64,000 nucleotides of DNA, from positions 2,356,001 through 2,420,000 of the forward strand of contig LR778135.1 in NCBI GenBank assembly GCA_902810075.1, written 5' to 3'. Source of the stretch: Ruminococcaceae bacterium BL-6 (GTDB lineage: Bacteria; Bacillota; Clostridia; Oscillospirales; Acutalibacteraceae). Positions 8,178 to 17,322 of this stretch are shown one piece after another. Under the pieces are notes generated by a model that searched no databases, was not told where the DNA came from, and saw nothing but the letters and a program-made list of their open reading frames with translations. Made by a program: the position numbers and the translations under genes. Position 1 is the stretch's first letter, and every line of letters starts with the position of its first letter.

Positions 8178-9943
8178 AACAGAATACAAATACAATTAAT
8201 GCAAAAATACAACTTAAAATTGGAAAGTTAATGTTATGGGTTGGATATTACAGATGCAACATACATAGATTTGTTGAAGATTATTTTAATATTCATCTAA
8301 GAACATTTCAGAAAATTGTTCTTAAAATGATGGATTGTAATATGTTTACGTTATTTTGGGCCGCGCGTGGTATTGGTAAAACATTTCTAATTTCTATATA
8401 TGTTTCTGCTCGTTGTATTTTATATCCGGGGACTCATGTTGTGGTGGCAAGTGGCAGTAGGGATCAAGCCAATTTAGTTATTGATAAGATAATTAATGAA
8501 ATTAGAAATATTAAAGGTTGTTATCTTAGCAGGGAAATAGCTGATTGGAAATTGATGCCGTCAGAAGCATATGTAAAATTCTATAATGGTTCATTTATAG
8601 AAGTGTGTACGTCTAACGACCATGCTCGTGGTCATAGATGTCAGATTTTGGTTGTTGATGAATTTAGGCTTGTTGATAAAGATCTTATTCGAGATGTTTT
8701 ACAGCCGTTTCTTGCTGTGCCAAGACAACCAACGTTTTTATCTACGGCAAAATATAAAGACCAAAAAGAAAAATATCTTGAAAGCAATAAGGAAATATAC
8801 GGATCTAGTGCTTTTTATAAAGCGCATTGGTCATATGATTTTGGAAAAATGTATTTAGATGCTTTTCTGCATGGGAGAGATTATTTTACATGTGGCCTTC
8901 CCTATCAACTTGCCCTTGAAGAAGGACTTACCGATAAAAAGCAGATTATGAATAAAATGCAAGAAGAAGGATTTTCTAAAGAAAAATGGGAAATGGAGCG
9001 TGAATGTATTTTCTTTGGCGAAAGTGATTCTGCATTTTTTAATTATAATGAATTGGATAGAATGAGGATTATTGAATATCCGATTTATACACAGGATGTA
9101 TATAATTGTTTAAATGTTAATGATAAACACTATAAATATCCTATTAAAAAATCTGGAGAAATTAGAGTTTTAACAGTTGATATTGCTACTATGGGTGGTC
9201 AAGCTAATGATGCCACGGCGATATTTTTGATTCAATGTGAGCCAATAGGCAAAGACCAATTTAAACAATACCGTCGCAATGTTGTTTTTGCGGACACATA
9301 TGAAGGTGGAAATAGTGCAGTTCAAGCCTTACAAATTCGTCGATTATTTAATGAGATGGATTGTGACTATTTGGTTATTGATGCTAATGGTAATGGTATT
9401 GGCGTATACGATCTTCTTGTAAGAGATATATTGGATAAAGAAAGACTACAAACTTATCCAGCTCTTTCTTGCATGAATAGTGAAGTAATGGCTGATCGTG
9501 GAACTACTAATGTTATAAATTATAACGCTCCGAAAGTTATCTACGCTGTTAAAGCAAATGCTCAGTTTAACAGCGATTGTGCAACCATGCTTAGGGATGA
9601 TTTTAGGCAAGGAAAGATTAGACTTTTGTTAAACGACGAAGATGCTGAAAGATTATTAAAGTCATATAAATGGTATTATCAGCTAGATTCCAGAATGCAA
9701 ACAAAATTATTACTTCCGTATATACATACACATCTATTAATTGACGAAATGGTAAATCTTGAAAGTGAATTTAAAGACAATAATGTAAAATTGAAAGAGC
9801 AACCAAACAAACGGAAGGATAGATATAGCAGTTTGGCTTATGGAAATTTCTTTGTAAAATCACTTGAAAGAAAATTAATAAGACCAAACCAATCTTCTTC
9901 TTCCTTTCAAATCAAATTTCGTGCCCCTACATTAATAAATTAG
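8174..9943 (+). CDS. terL: terminase large subunit (ATPase and nuclease)
   Basis: 589 aa, normal length. Walker A AARGIGKT at about 63-70, Walker B ILVVDEF at about 158-164, coupling segment FLSTAKY near 188-194. The C-terminal RNase H-like nuclease shows its acidic residues in LTVDIATMGG (D336), VIDANGNG (D403) and KDRYSSLAYG near residue 550. It cuts and pumps phage DNA into the prohead through the portal encoded next. ATG overlaps the upstream stop as ATGA. Confidence 0.95.
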   Translation: MKQNTNTINAKIQLKIGKLMLWVGYYRCNIHRFVEDYFNIHLRTFQKIVLKMMDCNMFTLFWAARGIGKTFLISIYVSARCILYPGTHVVVASGSRDQANLVIDKIINEIRNIKGCYLSREIADWKLMPSEAYVKFYNGSFIEVCTSNDHARGHRCQILVVDEFRLVDKDLIRDVLQPFLAVPRQPTFLSTAKYKDQKEKYLESNKEIYGSSAFYKAHWSYDFGKMYLDAFLHGRDYFTCGLPYQLALEEGLTDKKQIMNKMQEEGFSKEKWEMERECIFFGESDSAFFNYNELDRMRIIEYPIYTQDVYNCLNVNDKHYKYPIKKSGEIRVLTVDIATMGGQANDATAIFLIQCEPIGKDQFKQYRRNVVFADTYEGGNSAVQALQIRRLFNEMDCDYLVIDANGNGIGVYDLLVRDILDKERLQTYPALSCMNSEVMADRGTTNVINYNAPKVIYAVKANAQFNSDCATMLRDDFRQGKIRLLLNDEDAERLLKSYKWYYQLDSRMQTKLLLPYIHTHLLIDEMVNLESEFKDNNVKLKEQPNKRKDRYSSLAYGNFFVKSLERKLIRPNQSSSSFQIKFRAPTLIN

Positions 9944-9958
9944 AAAGAAGGTGATTAA

Positions 9959-11497
9959 TTGCCTGACGAAAAAGAATTAACTCCTGCTCAAAAGCAACAA
10001 AAACAGCTTGAATATGTTATGCGGTTAAATTATCAGCGTATTGCAAAAAGTATTGTTCAGGATTTACAGAATAATCGTAAAGAAAGTGTTTTGTTTCAGA
10101 AATACGACAAAGAAAAAATGGTTAAATTTCTTGCAAATCCTCAACAGTATGAAAAGCAAATAAGAAGTATGTCACGATTCTTATATGATAATTCTCCGCA
10201 ATATAAACGCTTGTGCAAATATATGGCTGGAATACCTACATTGGATTATATTATTGCCCCATATAATATTCCTAAAAACTATAATAAAAATTCATTTTTA
10301 GTTAATTATAATAAGATTGTGAACTTGTTAGAACGAATGAATCTAAAACATGAATTTAATAAGATATTTACTACATGCTGGTATGAGGATATTTTTGCAG
10401 GATTATATACTGAGACAGAAGATAGTTTTTCTATTGTAAAAATAAACCCTGATTATGTTCAGATTTCATCTGTTAATGATGGATGTCTTACTTATTCTCT
10501 TGATATGAGTTATTTTGATACAAGACAATATTTACTTGGTTCATATGGAGATACGTTAAAACAAATGTATTATTCGTATGCAGGATATACTCCAATATTG
10601 TCAAATGGAAAACGTGGTAAAAAGATTAAGGGCAATCCGAATCTAAGATGGCAGGAGCCGCCTAATCAAATTTGTCTTAAAATAAATGAAGATCAAATTT
10701 TATATTCCTCTCCCCCATTTGCGTCTGTGTTTCCTGATATTTTGAATCTTGAAGATTACAAACAGATTTCTAAGACAGGTGAATTTCTTGATCATTATAA
10801 GTTAATTGCTGAAAAAATACCATTGAATGATGATGGTACATTCCAGATGGACGAAGAAATTTGCGATAAGTATTATCAACAAACATGTGACAATGTAAGT
10901 TCAAGTATAGGTGTTATTTTAACGCCAATGGATATTGAACCTATTAGTTTTACAAATACGGTTGCGTCGGAGCATGATGCGGTAAATAATGCTGAATCTG
11001 CCGTATATTCATCTGCTGGCTCCAGTCAGATGTTATTTGGTGGTGGTGATAAGTCAAGTTCTGCTATTCTTGAATTGTCTACTAAAAATGATGAAAGCTT
11101 AGCATTTGGTTTGGTTCGTCAAGTAGAGCGATGGATTAACAGATATATTAAACAATTAAATTTACCCTATAGTTTTAAGGCAAAATTTTTAGATACAAGT
11201 ATTTTTAATCGTGACAAAATGGTTGATATGTATTTTAAAGCGGCTCAAGGTGGTGTGCCGTGTAAAATGGCGCTTTCCGCAACCTTGGGATATTCACCAA
11301 GTGATACCATAAATATGGGAATCCTTGAAAATGATGTACTAAAACTTACAGACAATGCTTTTAGTAAAGTATTGTTAAGCAGTAATACACAATCTGGTAA
11401 TGATCAAGGTGGGAGGCCCACAAATAAAAGCGAAGGAAAAAGTTTGACAGAAAGCGGAGAACAAACGCAAGAAGATGATGAAAATTCATCTAAATGA
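9959..11497 (+). CDS. portal protein
   Basis: 512 aa with TTG start behind GAAGGTGAT. It lies directly after TerL and before the protease/scaffold gene, the usual portal position. The sequence is typical of siphovirus portals: an alpha/beta core rich in Tyr and Asn, a long helical section with LAFGLVRQVERWINRY (portal stem/wing region), and a disordered Gly/Ser/Glu-rich tail (SGNDQGGRPTNKSEGKS). It forms the dodecameric DNA channel at the capsid vertex. Family assigned by context and general composition. Confidence 0.8.
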   Translation: MPDEKELTPAQKQQKQLEYVMRLNYQRIAKSIVQDLQNNRKESVLFQKYDKEKMVKFLANPQQYEKQIRSMSRFLYDNSPQYKRLCKYMAGIPTLDYIIAPYNIPKNYNKNSFLVNYNKIVNLLERMNLKHEFNKIFTTCWYEDIFAGLYTETEDSFSIVKINPDYVQISSVNDGCLTYSLDMSYFDTRQYLLGSYGDTLKQMYYSYAGYTPILSNGKRGKKIKGNPNLRWQEPPNQICLKINEDQILYSSPPFASVFPDILNLEDYKQISKTGEFLDHYKLIAEKIPLNDDGTFQMDEEICDKYYQQTCDNVSSSIGVILTPMDIEPISFTNTVASEHDAVNNAESAVYSSAGSSQMLFGGGDKSSSAILELSTKNDESLAFGLVRQVERWINRYIKQLNLPYSFKAKFLDTSIFNRDKMVDMYFKAAQGGVPCKMALSATLGYSPSDTINMGILENDVLKLTDNAFSKVLLSSNTQSGNDQGGRPTNKSEGKSLTESGEQTQEDDENSSK

Positions 11498-11504
11498 TTT
11501 GTTA

Positions 11505-11540
11505 AAAAGGTTGGTGTTTTCACCACCTTTTATTTTTATA
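11505..11540 (+). terminator. intrinsic terminator inside the late gene cluster
   Basis: AAAAGGT(t)GGTG at 11505-11516 pairs with CACCACCTTTT at 11521-11531 around a TTTT loop and runs into TATTTTTATAT. It is a strong intrinsic terminator between portal and protease/scaffold genes. Confidence 0.75.
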
Positions 11541-11563
11541 TATTTTGAAAGGTGGTGAGATCA

Positions 11564-13111
11564 ATGATAGAACTTAGTAAATATTCTTCCTTGCCGATAG
11601 AATTTTCTATCACTAATACTGTTAATACAAAAGATACGAGATTTTTAGATGTAACCATAGATGTTCTCCATACGGGCCTAAACTATAACGGAAGTATTTT
11701 TAAAAAAGAAGTTGTTGAAGAAAATCTCGATTCTATTAAAAATACTCCAATTTTAGGTTATATCAAGATGGAGGAAGGGACTGGTAATCCAGATGATTTT
11801 GGGGCGCACGAATACAAAATTGTTAAAGAGGATGACGGAACATACAAGTATGTTTATGCTGGGCATTCGTTTGGGGTTATACCTGAAAGTTGCAATGCGC
11901 GTTGGGTAACTAAAGTATCTTCAGATGGTAAAACAAGAGAATATTTAGAAGTTGATGGATTATTGTGGACAAAATTTGATAAAGCGATTGATATTTTTGC
12001 AAGAGATAAAGTCAAAGGTGAAAGTATGGAATTGGATGAAAAAACTCTTAGGGGAATTGAAAATCCAGATGGTACTTTTACTATGACGGGTTTCAAGTTT
12101 GATGGGTGTTGTATTCTTTCCACTACGGATGAACGTATTCAACCGGCAATGATAGATGCTAATGTTACTGCAAACTTCAGTACATCTATTGCACAAGAAA
12201 TTAAAGAAAAACTAAACGAATATCAATTAGCTATCAATTTTAATAATATAAATTTTTCTAAAAAGGAGAGTGAACAATCGTTGGATAAAAAAAATGAAAT
12301 TCTAAAGAAATATAATCTTAAAGTTGAAGATCTTGATTTTAAGATTGAAGATATTTCTGAAAATGATTTTGAAGCAAAAGTTAAGGAATTTGCCGATAAA
12401 AAGAAAGACCCAAAACCTGAAACTATGTTTTCTTCTACATACAACGAAAAGCGTCAGGCTATTTCTAATGCTTTAGATCCTATTGTTGAACGTGATGCAG
12501 AGGGAAATTTGGTTGCCGAGACATATTACTACCTCGAAGATTTCGATGATACTTACTGTTATGTAGAAAAATATTATTGGACTAATTCTGATTCCGAGGA
12601 AACTTATGGACGTTTTTCTTATACTTTTGATGAAACAGCTAAAACCGCAAAGCTTACTTCTGATTTTGAACAGATGGTAGTTAAATGGCTTACTCCTGCT
12701 GAATCCGATCAGATTGATCAGGAACGTGGTGATTATGCGAAGATTAAAACTGAATTTGAAACTTATAAGAAGGATCATGAAACCGCAAATGCTGATGTAG
12801 AAGTTCTGCGTATGTATAAAGCAGATAAAGAAAAGGCTGAGCGTAAAGCTGCTATTGACGCTATTTTTGCAAAAGCAGAGTTTGAATCATTAAAAGACAA
12901 TAAAGAATTTAATGATTTCAAGACTAGTGTTGGAGATCTTAAATTAGACGATATTGAAGAAAAGTGCTATGCGATTCTTGGAAAAGCACAGGCACAAGGA
13001 AAATTAAATTTTAGTGTTGATGGAAAACCTGTAACTCATATCAAAACAGATATGACACCTGAGCCAGAAGATCCCTATGGAGGTCTTTTTGACGAATACA
13101 AAGATAAGTGA
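11564..13111 (+). CDS. capsid maturation protease/scaffold-like protein
   Basis: ATG at 11564 follows AAAGGTGGTGAG at 11548-11559; an earlier in-frame GTG overlaps the ribosome site. 515 aa. The N-terminal 200 residues look like a prohead-protease fold (FLDVTIDVLHTG, TPILGYIKM, ESMELDEKT, FDGCCILSTT), and the rest is acidic, Lys/Glu-rich coiled coil (residues about 215-280 and 395-480) ending in EPEDPYGGLFDEYKDK, as expected for a fused scaffold. The catalytic triad cannot be assigned with certainty. Position before the capsid genes supports the call. Confidence 0.65.
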   Translation: MIELSKYSSLPIEFSITNTVNTKDTRFLDVTIDVLHTGLNYNGSIFKKEVVEENLDSIKNTPILGYIKMEEGTGNPDDFGAHEYKIVKEDDGTYKYVYAGHSFGVIPESCNARWVTKVSSDGKTREYLEVDGLLWTKFDKAIDIFARDKVKGESMELDEKTLRGIENPDGTFTMTGFKFDGCCILSTTDERIQPAMIDANVTANFSTSIAQEIKEKLNEYQLAINFNNINFSKKESEQSLDKKNEILKKYNLKVEDLDFKIEDISENDFEAKVKEFADKKKDPKPETMFSSTYNEKRQAISNALDPIVERDAEGNLVAETYYYLEDFDDTYCYVEKYYWTNSDSEETYGRFSYTFDETAKTAKLTSDFEQMVVKWLTPAESDQIDQERGDYAKIKTEFETYKKDHETANADVEVLRMYKADKEKAERKAAIDAIFAKAEFESLKDNKEFNDFKTSVGDLKLDDIEEKCYAILGKAQAQGKLNFSVDGKPVTHIKTDMTPEPEDPYGGLFDEYKDK

Positions 13112-13121
13112 GTTCAAGTAC

Positions 13122-13157
13122 GAATGAATTTGTTAGATAAATACTAACCCTTCATTC
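13122..13157 (+). other. stem-loop before the homing endonuclease gene
   Basis: Nested arms GAATGAA/TTCATTC (13122-13128 and 13151-13157) and GTTAG/CTAAC (13132-13136 and 13144-13148) form a hairpin without a T-run. It may shield the 3' end of the upstream message or limit expression of the inserted nuclease gene. Confidence 0.5.
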
Positions 13158-13184
13158 ATCTATACAATCAAGGAGATGAATGAT

Positions 13185-14390
13185 GTGATACCAGATCAAA
13201 CAATATCAATTAAAATTAACAATTATAATAGGAAGAGATATATAAAACTTGGATATTTAGAAGCGGAAACATCGGATTATATTAATTTAGATATTAAAGA
13301 TTTATCTAAATGTTCTAAGAAACGAGTTAAAGTAATTTGTGATTATTGTGGTTGTGAATATTATCCTCAATATTATGCTATCAATAGATCAAGAGAAAAA
13401 TCTTTAATACATAAAGATAGCTGTAAGAATTGCGAATGGATTAAACAAAAAGAAACATTTAAGCTGAAATATGGTGTTGAAAATGCTGGTCAGCTTGTAG
13501 ATGGACAAGTAAAAAGGAAACAAACCAATTTGAAAAAATATGGTGTTGAAATTCCATTGCAAAATGATGATATCAAAGAAAAATCAAAGCAAACATGTTT
13601 GGAACGATATGGTGTAGAAAATCCTTTGCAAGCTGAAGACATTAAATTAAAAGTTAGGAACACTAATTTTAAAAAATATGGAGTAGAATATACAGTTCAA
13701 TCTGAAGATGTAAAAAGTAAAATAAGAGAAACAAATTTAATCAAGTATGGTGTTGTGTCTTTTATGAGACTTGATAAATTTAAAGATATATTAAAACGTA
13801 CATGTCTTGATAGATATGGAGTTAAAAATGTATCGCAGTCAGAGATTATAAAAGATAAAAAGAAACAAACTTGTTTGAAACATTTTGGAACACCCTATTA
13901 TATTGGAACAAATGAATTTAAAAATAGAGTAAAACAAACTTTATTAAATCATTATGGTGTAGATAATCCAATGAAAAGTAAAGATATAAAAGAAAAAGCA
14001 ACTAAAACCCTATATTTAAATGGCAACGTTCCTACATCTTCTCAACAATTACTAATTTTTAATATGATTAAAGATTTGGATTATAATGCAATTTTAAATT
14101 ATCCTGAATTATCTTTTAATCTAGATATTGCTGTTTTTATTGATAATTACAAAATTGATATTGAGTATGATGGCTGGTATTGGCATCAAAATATTTCTAA
14201 AGATATAGCGAGAAACAAAGTTTTAATCAAACATGGATGGAATGTTATTAGAATATTAAGTGGAGAATTAATTCCTGAGAAGGAACAAATTCAGCAAGCA
14301 ATTAATGATGTTTTATCTAAAAATAAATCAGTCCAATTAATTACTTTGAGTGATTGGATAATTAACAAAAAGAAAGATGAGGTAATATAA
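13185..14390 (+). CDS. free-standing homing endonuclease (repeat DNA-binding region plus Vsr/DUF559-type nuclease)
   Basis: AGGAG at 13171-13175 abuts ATG 13176 but is well spaced from GTG 13185, so GTG is preferred (401 aa). After a zinc-binding pair region (CDYCGC and CKNC, residues about 50-80) come about seven repeats of the KYGVENPLQ type (residues about 85-270), a DNA-binding repeat known from phage homing endonucleases. The C-terminal domain has IDIEYDGWYWHQ and ARNKVLIKHGWNVIRIL, the E-x-D...H...R pattern of the Vsr-like EDxHD nucleases. It sits between protease and capsid genes without disrupting either, so it is a mobile passenger. Confidence 0.85.
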   Translation: MIPDQTISIKINNYNRKRYIKLGYLEAETSDYINLDIKDLSKCSKKRVKVICDYCGCEYYPQYYAINRSREKSLIHKDSCKNCEWIKQKETFKLKYGVENAGQLVDGQVKRKQTNLKKYGVEIPLQNDDIKEKSKQTCLERYGVENPLQAEDIKLKVRNTNFKKYGVEYTVQSEDVKSKIRETNLIKYGVVSFMRLDKFKDILKRTCLDRYGVKNVSQSEIIKDKKKQTCLKHFGTPYYIGTNEFKNRVKQTLLNHYGVDNPMKSKDIKEKATKTLYLNGNVPTSSQQLLIFNMIKDLDYNAILNYPELSFNLDIAVFIDNYKIDIEYDGWYWHQNISKDIARNKVLIKHGWNVIRILSGELIPEKEQIQQAINDVLSKNKSVQLITLSDWIINKKKDEVI

Positions 14391-14885
14391 ATGAGTAATC
14401 ACGCGATTGTGCGCTTGGACAATATTTCTGCGCTTCATAATGGTGCACTTATTAAATCTGTAAAATATTTTGTTGGTGATACAGCTACAAATTTGGACAA
14501 TGGGAATATTGTTGCGCTTTCTGGTCTTATGGCAGGTGAACGTGAAATTTATAAGGCTGTTGCTCCTGCAACTGCAACCAGAGATATTCTTCTTGCTTGT
14601 GGTGTAGAGCTTATGTATGATGAATCTACATATCATGGTCTTGAAGATTATCAGAATGAAGCGGGTAAGCCGTTTAGGGCAATTGCTCTTCAGTCTGGTG
14701 ATACTTTTTCTGCAACTGTAGAAGCGTTTGATTCTACTCCAGTTGTTGGAAATTATGTAACTGTAGCTGCCGGTTCTACTAAGTTGACTATCAAAGCAGA
14801 AGTTACAACTGAAACCGTTCTCGGGAAAATTGTTGCTATAGACGTAGTGGGTCCTGATACATATTACGTTGTTAGTGTTGCTTAA
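14391..14885 (+). CDS. capsid decoration/head fibre-like protein
   Basis: 164 aa, ATG directly after the homing endonuclease stop with GATGAGG as ribosome site. It is mostly beta-strand (SGDTFSATVEAFD, GNYVTVAAGSTKLTIKAEV), with no catalytic motif. Its place immediately before the major capsid gene is the usual one for a decoration protein. Family not firmly recognised. Confidence 0.5.
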   Translation: MSNHAIVRLDNISALHNGALIKSVKYFVGDTATNLDNGNIVALSGLMAGEREIYKAVAPATATRDILLACGVELMYDESTYHGLEDYQNEAGKPFRAIALQSGDTFSATVEAFDSTPVVGNYVTVAAGSTKLTIKAEVTTETVLGKIVAIDVVGPDTYYVVSVA

Positions 14886-14917
14886 TTAAAATATTAAAGA
14901 AGGAAGGTAAAAATATT

Positions 14918-15916
14918 ATGGCTGATAATTCTAAAATTGTAAAACTTGCAGTCGATTCTTATCGTGGAAAGATTGCGGGTAATTATTCTCAAACTGATTC
15001 TATGGAAGTTTTACATAACGCGCTTATTGATGCGAATAACGGTTCTACAAAGCTTGATGGAAAAGCAATTCGTGATGGTAAGTGCAATGGTCTATTTTCT
15101 ATCGTTGAAGAAATTATTAAAAAGACTGCCGTAGAAGGTCTTACGGGTGATGAGTTCTTTAATCAGATGGTTGAATACAGAAATCTTGGTCTTGGTGATC
15201 AGAATGAATTTGTGGTGCCTGATAATTCTCTCTTTGTAGTTTCCGATGTCGCGGAAGGTACTCAGGGCATTAGACGGCAGCGTCTTAATGGTGCACAGAC
15301 TGTTAGGATTAATACACAGCTTAAAGTTATTAAGATTTATGAAGAACTAAATCGTGTACTTTCCGGTCGTATTGATTTTAATGATTTTATTGCCCGTATT
15401 AGTAAATCTTTTGCAAACAAGGCTAAGGAAGATATTTATGCTGCGTTTAAGGGTTCTTTTAGTTCTCTTCCTGCTACGTTTGCTCAGTCTGGTTCTTTTA
15501 CAGAGGATGGGCTTCTAACTTTGGTTGAACATGTTGAAGCGGCCACGGGTGAGAATGCTGTTATTACAGGTACTAAATCTGCACTTCGTAAAGTAACTCA
15601 GGCCAATATTTCTGATTCCGCAAAGGAAGATATTTACGGAATGGGTTATTATGGTAAATTTGATGGTGTTCCAATGGTTGCTATGAAGCAGGTTCATAAG
15701 GTTGGTACATATGATTTTGCTCTTACTGACGATGATATTTATGTGCTTGCTGGTAATTCTAAGCCGATTAAGTTTGTTACCGAGGGAGATTCCCTGATTA
15801 TTCCGGGTGATCCAATTAATAATCAGTTACTTGAACAGGAATTTCTTTATACCGATCGTTACGGTGTTGGTGTTGTTATTAATCAACTGTTTGGTATTTT
15901 AAGGATCTCTGCGTGA
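14918..15916 (+). CDS. major capsid protein (HK97-like fold)
   Basis: 332 aa, ATG behind GAAGGAAGG. It has the size and layout of an HK97-type capsid protein: helical N-arm, a central long helix region (NRVLSGRIDFNDFIARISKS), an AVITGTKSALRKV A-domain segment, and a C-terminal part with LFGILRIS. Gene order (protease/scaffold, decoration, capsid, neck) fits. Strong, regular codon use with many GGT/GCT codons suggests high expression. Confidence 0.75.
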   Translation: MADNSKIVKLAVDSYRGKIAGNYSQTDSMEVLHNALIDANNGSTKLDGKAIRDGKCNGLFSIVEEIIKKTAVEGLTGDEFFNQMVEYRNLGLGDQNEFVVPDNSLFVVSDVAEGTQGIRRQRLNGAQTVRINTQLKVIKIYEELNRVLSGRIDFNDFIARISKSFANKAKEDIYAAFKGSFSSLPATFAQSGSFTEDGLLTLVEHVEAATGENAVITGTKSALRKVTQANISDSAKEDIYGMGYYGKFDGVPMVAMKQVHKVGTYDFALTDDDIYVLAGNSKPIKFVTEGDSLIIPGDPINNQLLEQEFLYTDRYGVGVVINQLFGILRISA

Positions 15917-15956
15917 CATTAAAATATTAAATTAAAAGGAATAAAAGGAGTATTTT

Positions 15957-16547
15957 ATGGAAACTGAAACTAAAAAAAAGCGTGCCGGTCGTCCAAAAAC
16001 TACGAAACCAGTTGCACGAGCAACCAATTCAAGTTCTGAAAATACAGTCCAAACAAAAATTGAAACCGGGCCTGTTCAGAAGAAGATTCCTCTTGATCTA
16101 ATTGTCTCTTGCAAAAGCGCGGTTCATGGTACTCTTACTTATGTAAGTAAACGAATTAACGGTTATACTGTTGTTTGGAATGATTTTAAGGACGAGGAAT
16201 TTGTTGAATTTCAAGAACTTTTGTCTATGCGTAATACTGATTTGAGATTTTTCAGAGATAATTGGATTGTTATTGATGATTCTGGTGGGTTTACAGCACA
16301 GGAAATTTTGGACGCATTAAAAGTAAGCAAATATTATAAAGCTGGAATTAATGTTGATAACTTTGACAGTTTGTTTAATGAATCCCCTGAAAAAATTGAG
16401 GAAACTATTTCTAAAATGTCAAGTGGTTTGAAGGATACAATTGCTATTCGTGCAAAGCAACTTTATAATGCGGGCACATTAGATAGTCGTAAGAGGATTG
16501 AAGCTCTCGAAAAGTCTTTGGGAATTGAATTAGAGATAAGGGGTTGA
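15957..16547 (+). CDS. virion-associated protein behind capsid gene, unknown role
   Basis: 196 aa, ATG behind AAAAGGAG. The N-terminus is basic and disordered (KKKRAGRPKTTKPVARATNS, AT-hook-like GRPK), followed by a beta-rich middle and a helical C-terminus. It may bind DNA or act at the head vertex. No family recognised. Confidence 0.5.
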   Translation: METETKKKRAGRPKTTKPVARATNSSSENTVQTKIETGPVQKKIPLDLIVSCKSAVHGTLTYVSKRINGYTVVWNDFKDEEFVEFQELLSMRNTDLRFFRDNWIVIDDSGGFTAQEILDALKVSKYYKAGINVDNFDSLFNESPEKIEETISKMSSGLKDTIAIRAKQLYNAGTLDSRKRIEALEKSLGIELEIRG

Positions 16548-16551
16548 TAAT

Positions 16552-16995
16552 ATGCCGACTCCTTATTCTGAACTCTATAATATATTTCTGAACAGAATTA
16601 CGGATTATGATCTACCTGTTTTTGAGGAAACGGACAGGGAAGCAGTTTTACATAATCTTTTAATTAATTCATGTTCTAAATTTCAAAGGATTTGTAAACG
16701 AGCAAGCCATATTGATTTGTATAACAGAGATGAAACACTTAAACAGTTCAATGATAATTTATCGGATGAACAAAAAGATATTATTACAACCGGAATGATT
16801 GTAGAATGGATTAAACCAAAGTATTATCTTGACGAGAATATGAGAAATGTGTTGAATACAAAAGATTATAATATGGCGGCTTCTCCGGTTAATGTTTTAG
16901 GCGGAGTGCGAAATACATATTTACAGGTTAAACAAGAATTTGAATCTATGATGAACAAGTATTCATTTGTAAATGGAGATTCTAAAAATGATTGA
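16552..16995 (+). CDS. head-tail connector-like protein
   Basis: 147 aa, largely helical, ATG 5 nt behind the previous stop with GGGG upstream. Its size, position after the capsid and the pattern of short helices (YSELYNIFLNRITDYDL, VEWIKPKYYLDENMRNVL) fit an adaptor (HK97 gp6-like) protein. Assignment is positional. Confidence 0.5.
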   Translation: MPTPYSELYNIFLNRITDYDLPVFEETDREAVLHNLLINSCSKFQRICKRASHIDLYNRDETLKQFNDNLSDEQKDIITTGMIVEWIKPKYYLDENMRNVLNTKDYNMAASPVNVLGGVRNTYLQVKQEFESMMNKYSFVNGDSKND

Positions 16996-17308
16996 AGTTA
17001 AATATGGTCAGATTCCTAATAAACTTTTTAGTAATTATCTTTCTTATTTGGTAAATAAACTTTTTAAAGTATTGCCTATGAAAGAAAAAGATGTAAAAAG
17101 CCTGAATGAGTATTTAAAAAGTTTACAAATTGAATTAATTGGTAGTACGGAATTAATTGGTGTATTAAAAAACGATCCTCAATTTTTAACTTTAATGAAT
17201 ACGATTCAATTCTTTATAGAAAATGAATATGACAATAAAACTTGTAAACGAGAAATATTTAAATGTATCAATATTATTGAAAAATTACAGAAAAAATATT
17301 TTAGTTAA
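16988..17308 (+). CDS. small helical neck-region protein
   Basis: 106 aa from ATG 16988, which overlaps the preceding gene by 8 nt and has GGAG 10 nt upstream; an earlier in-frame ATG at 16973 covers that site. Basic, helical, leucine-rich. No motif recognised. Probably translationally coupled to the connector gene. Confidence 0.5.
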   Translation: MIEVKYGQIPNKLFSNYLSYLVNKLFKVLPMKEKDVKSLNEYLKSLQIELIGSTELIGVLKNDPQFLTLMNTIQFFIENEYDNKTCKREIFKCINIIEKLQKKYFS

Positions 17309-17322
17309 AGCGAGGTGGATGG

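Noticed and set aside
13500-14000. Regular repeats of the KYGVENPLQ type considered as a DNA repeat or CRISPR-like array
   Set aside because: They are protein-level repeats within the homing endonuclease with divergent DNA; no conserved direct repeat with spacers. No CRISPR array was seen anywhere in the window.
14886-15935. ATTAAAATATTAAA motifs before and after the major capsid gene as phage-polymerase promoters
   Set aside because: Too AT-rich and too few copies to separate from background by eye; would need transcript start mapping.
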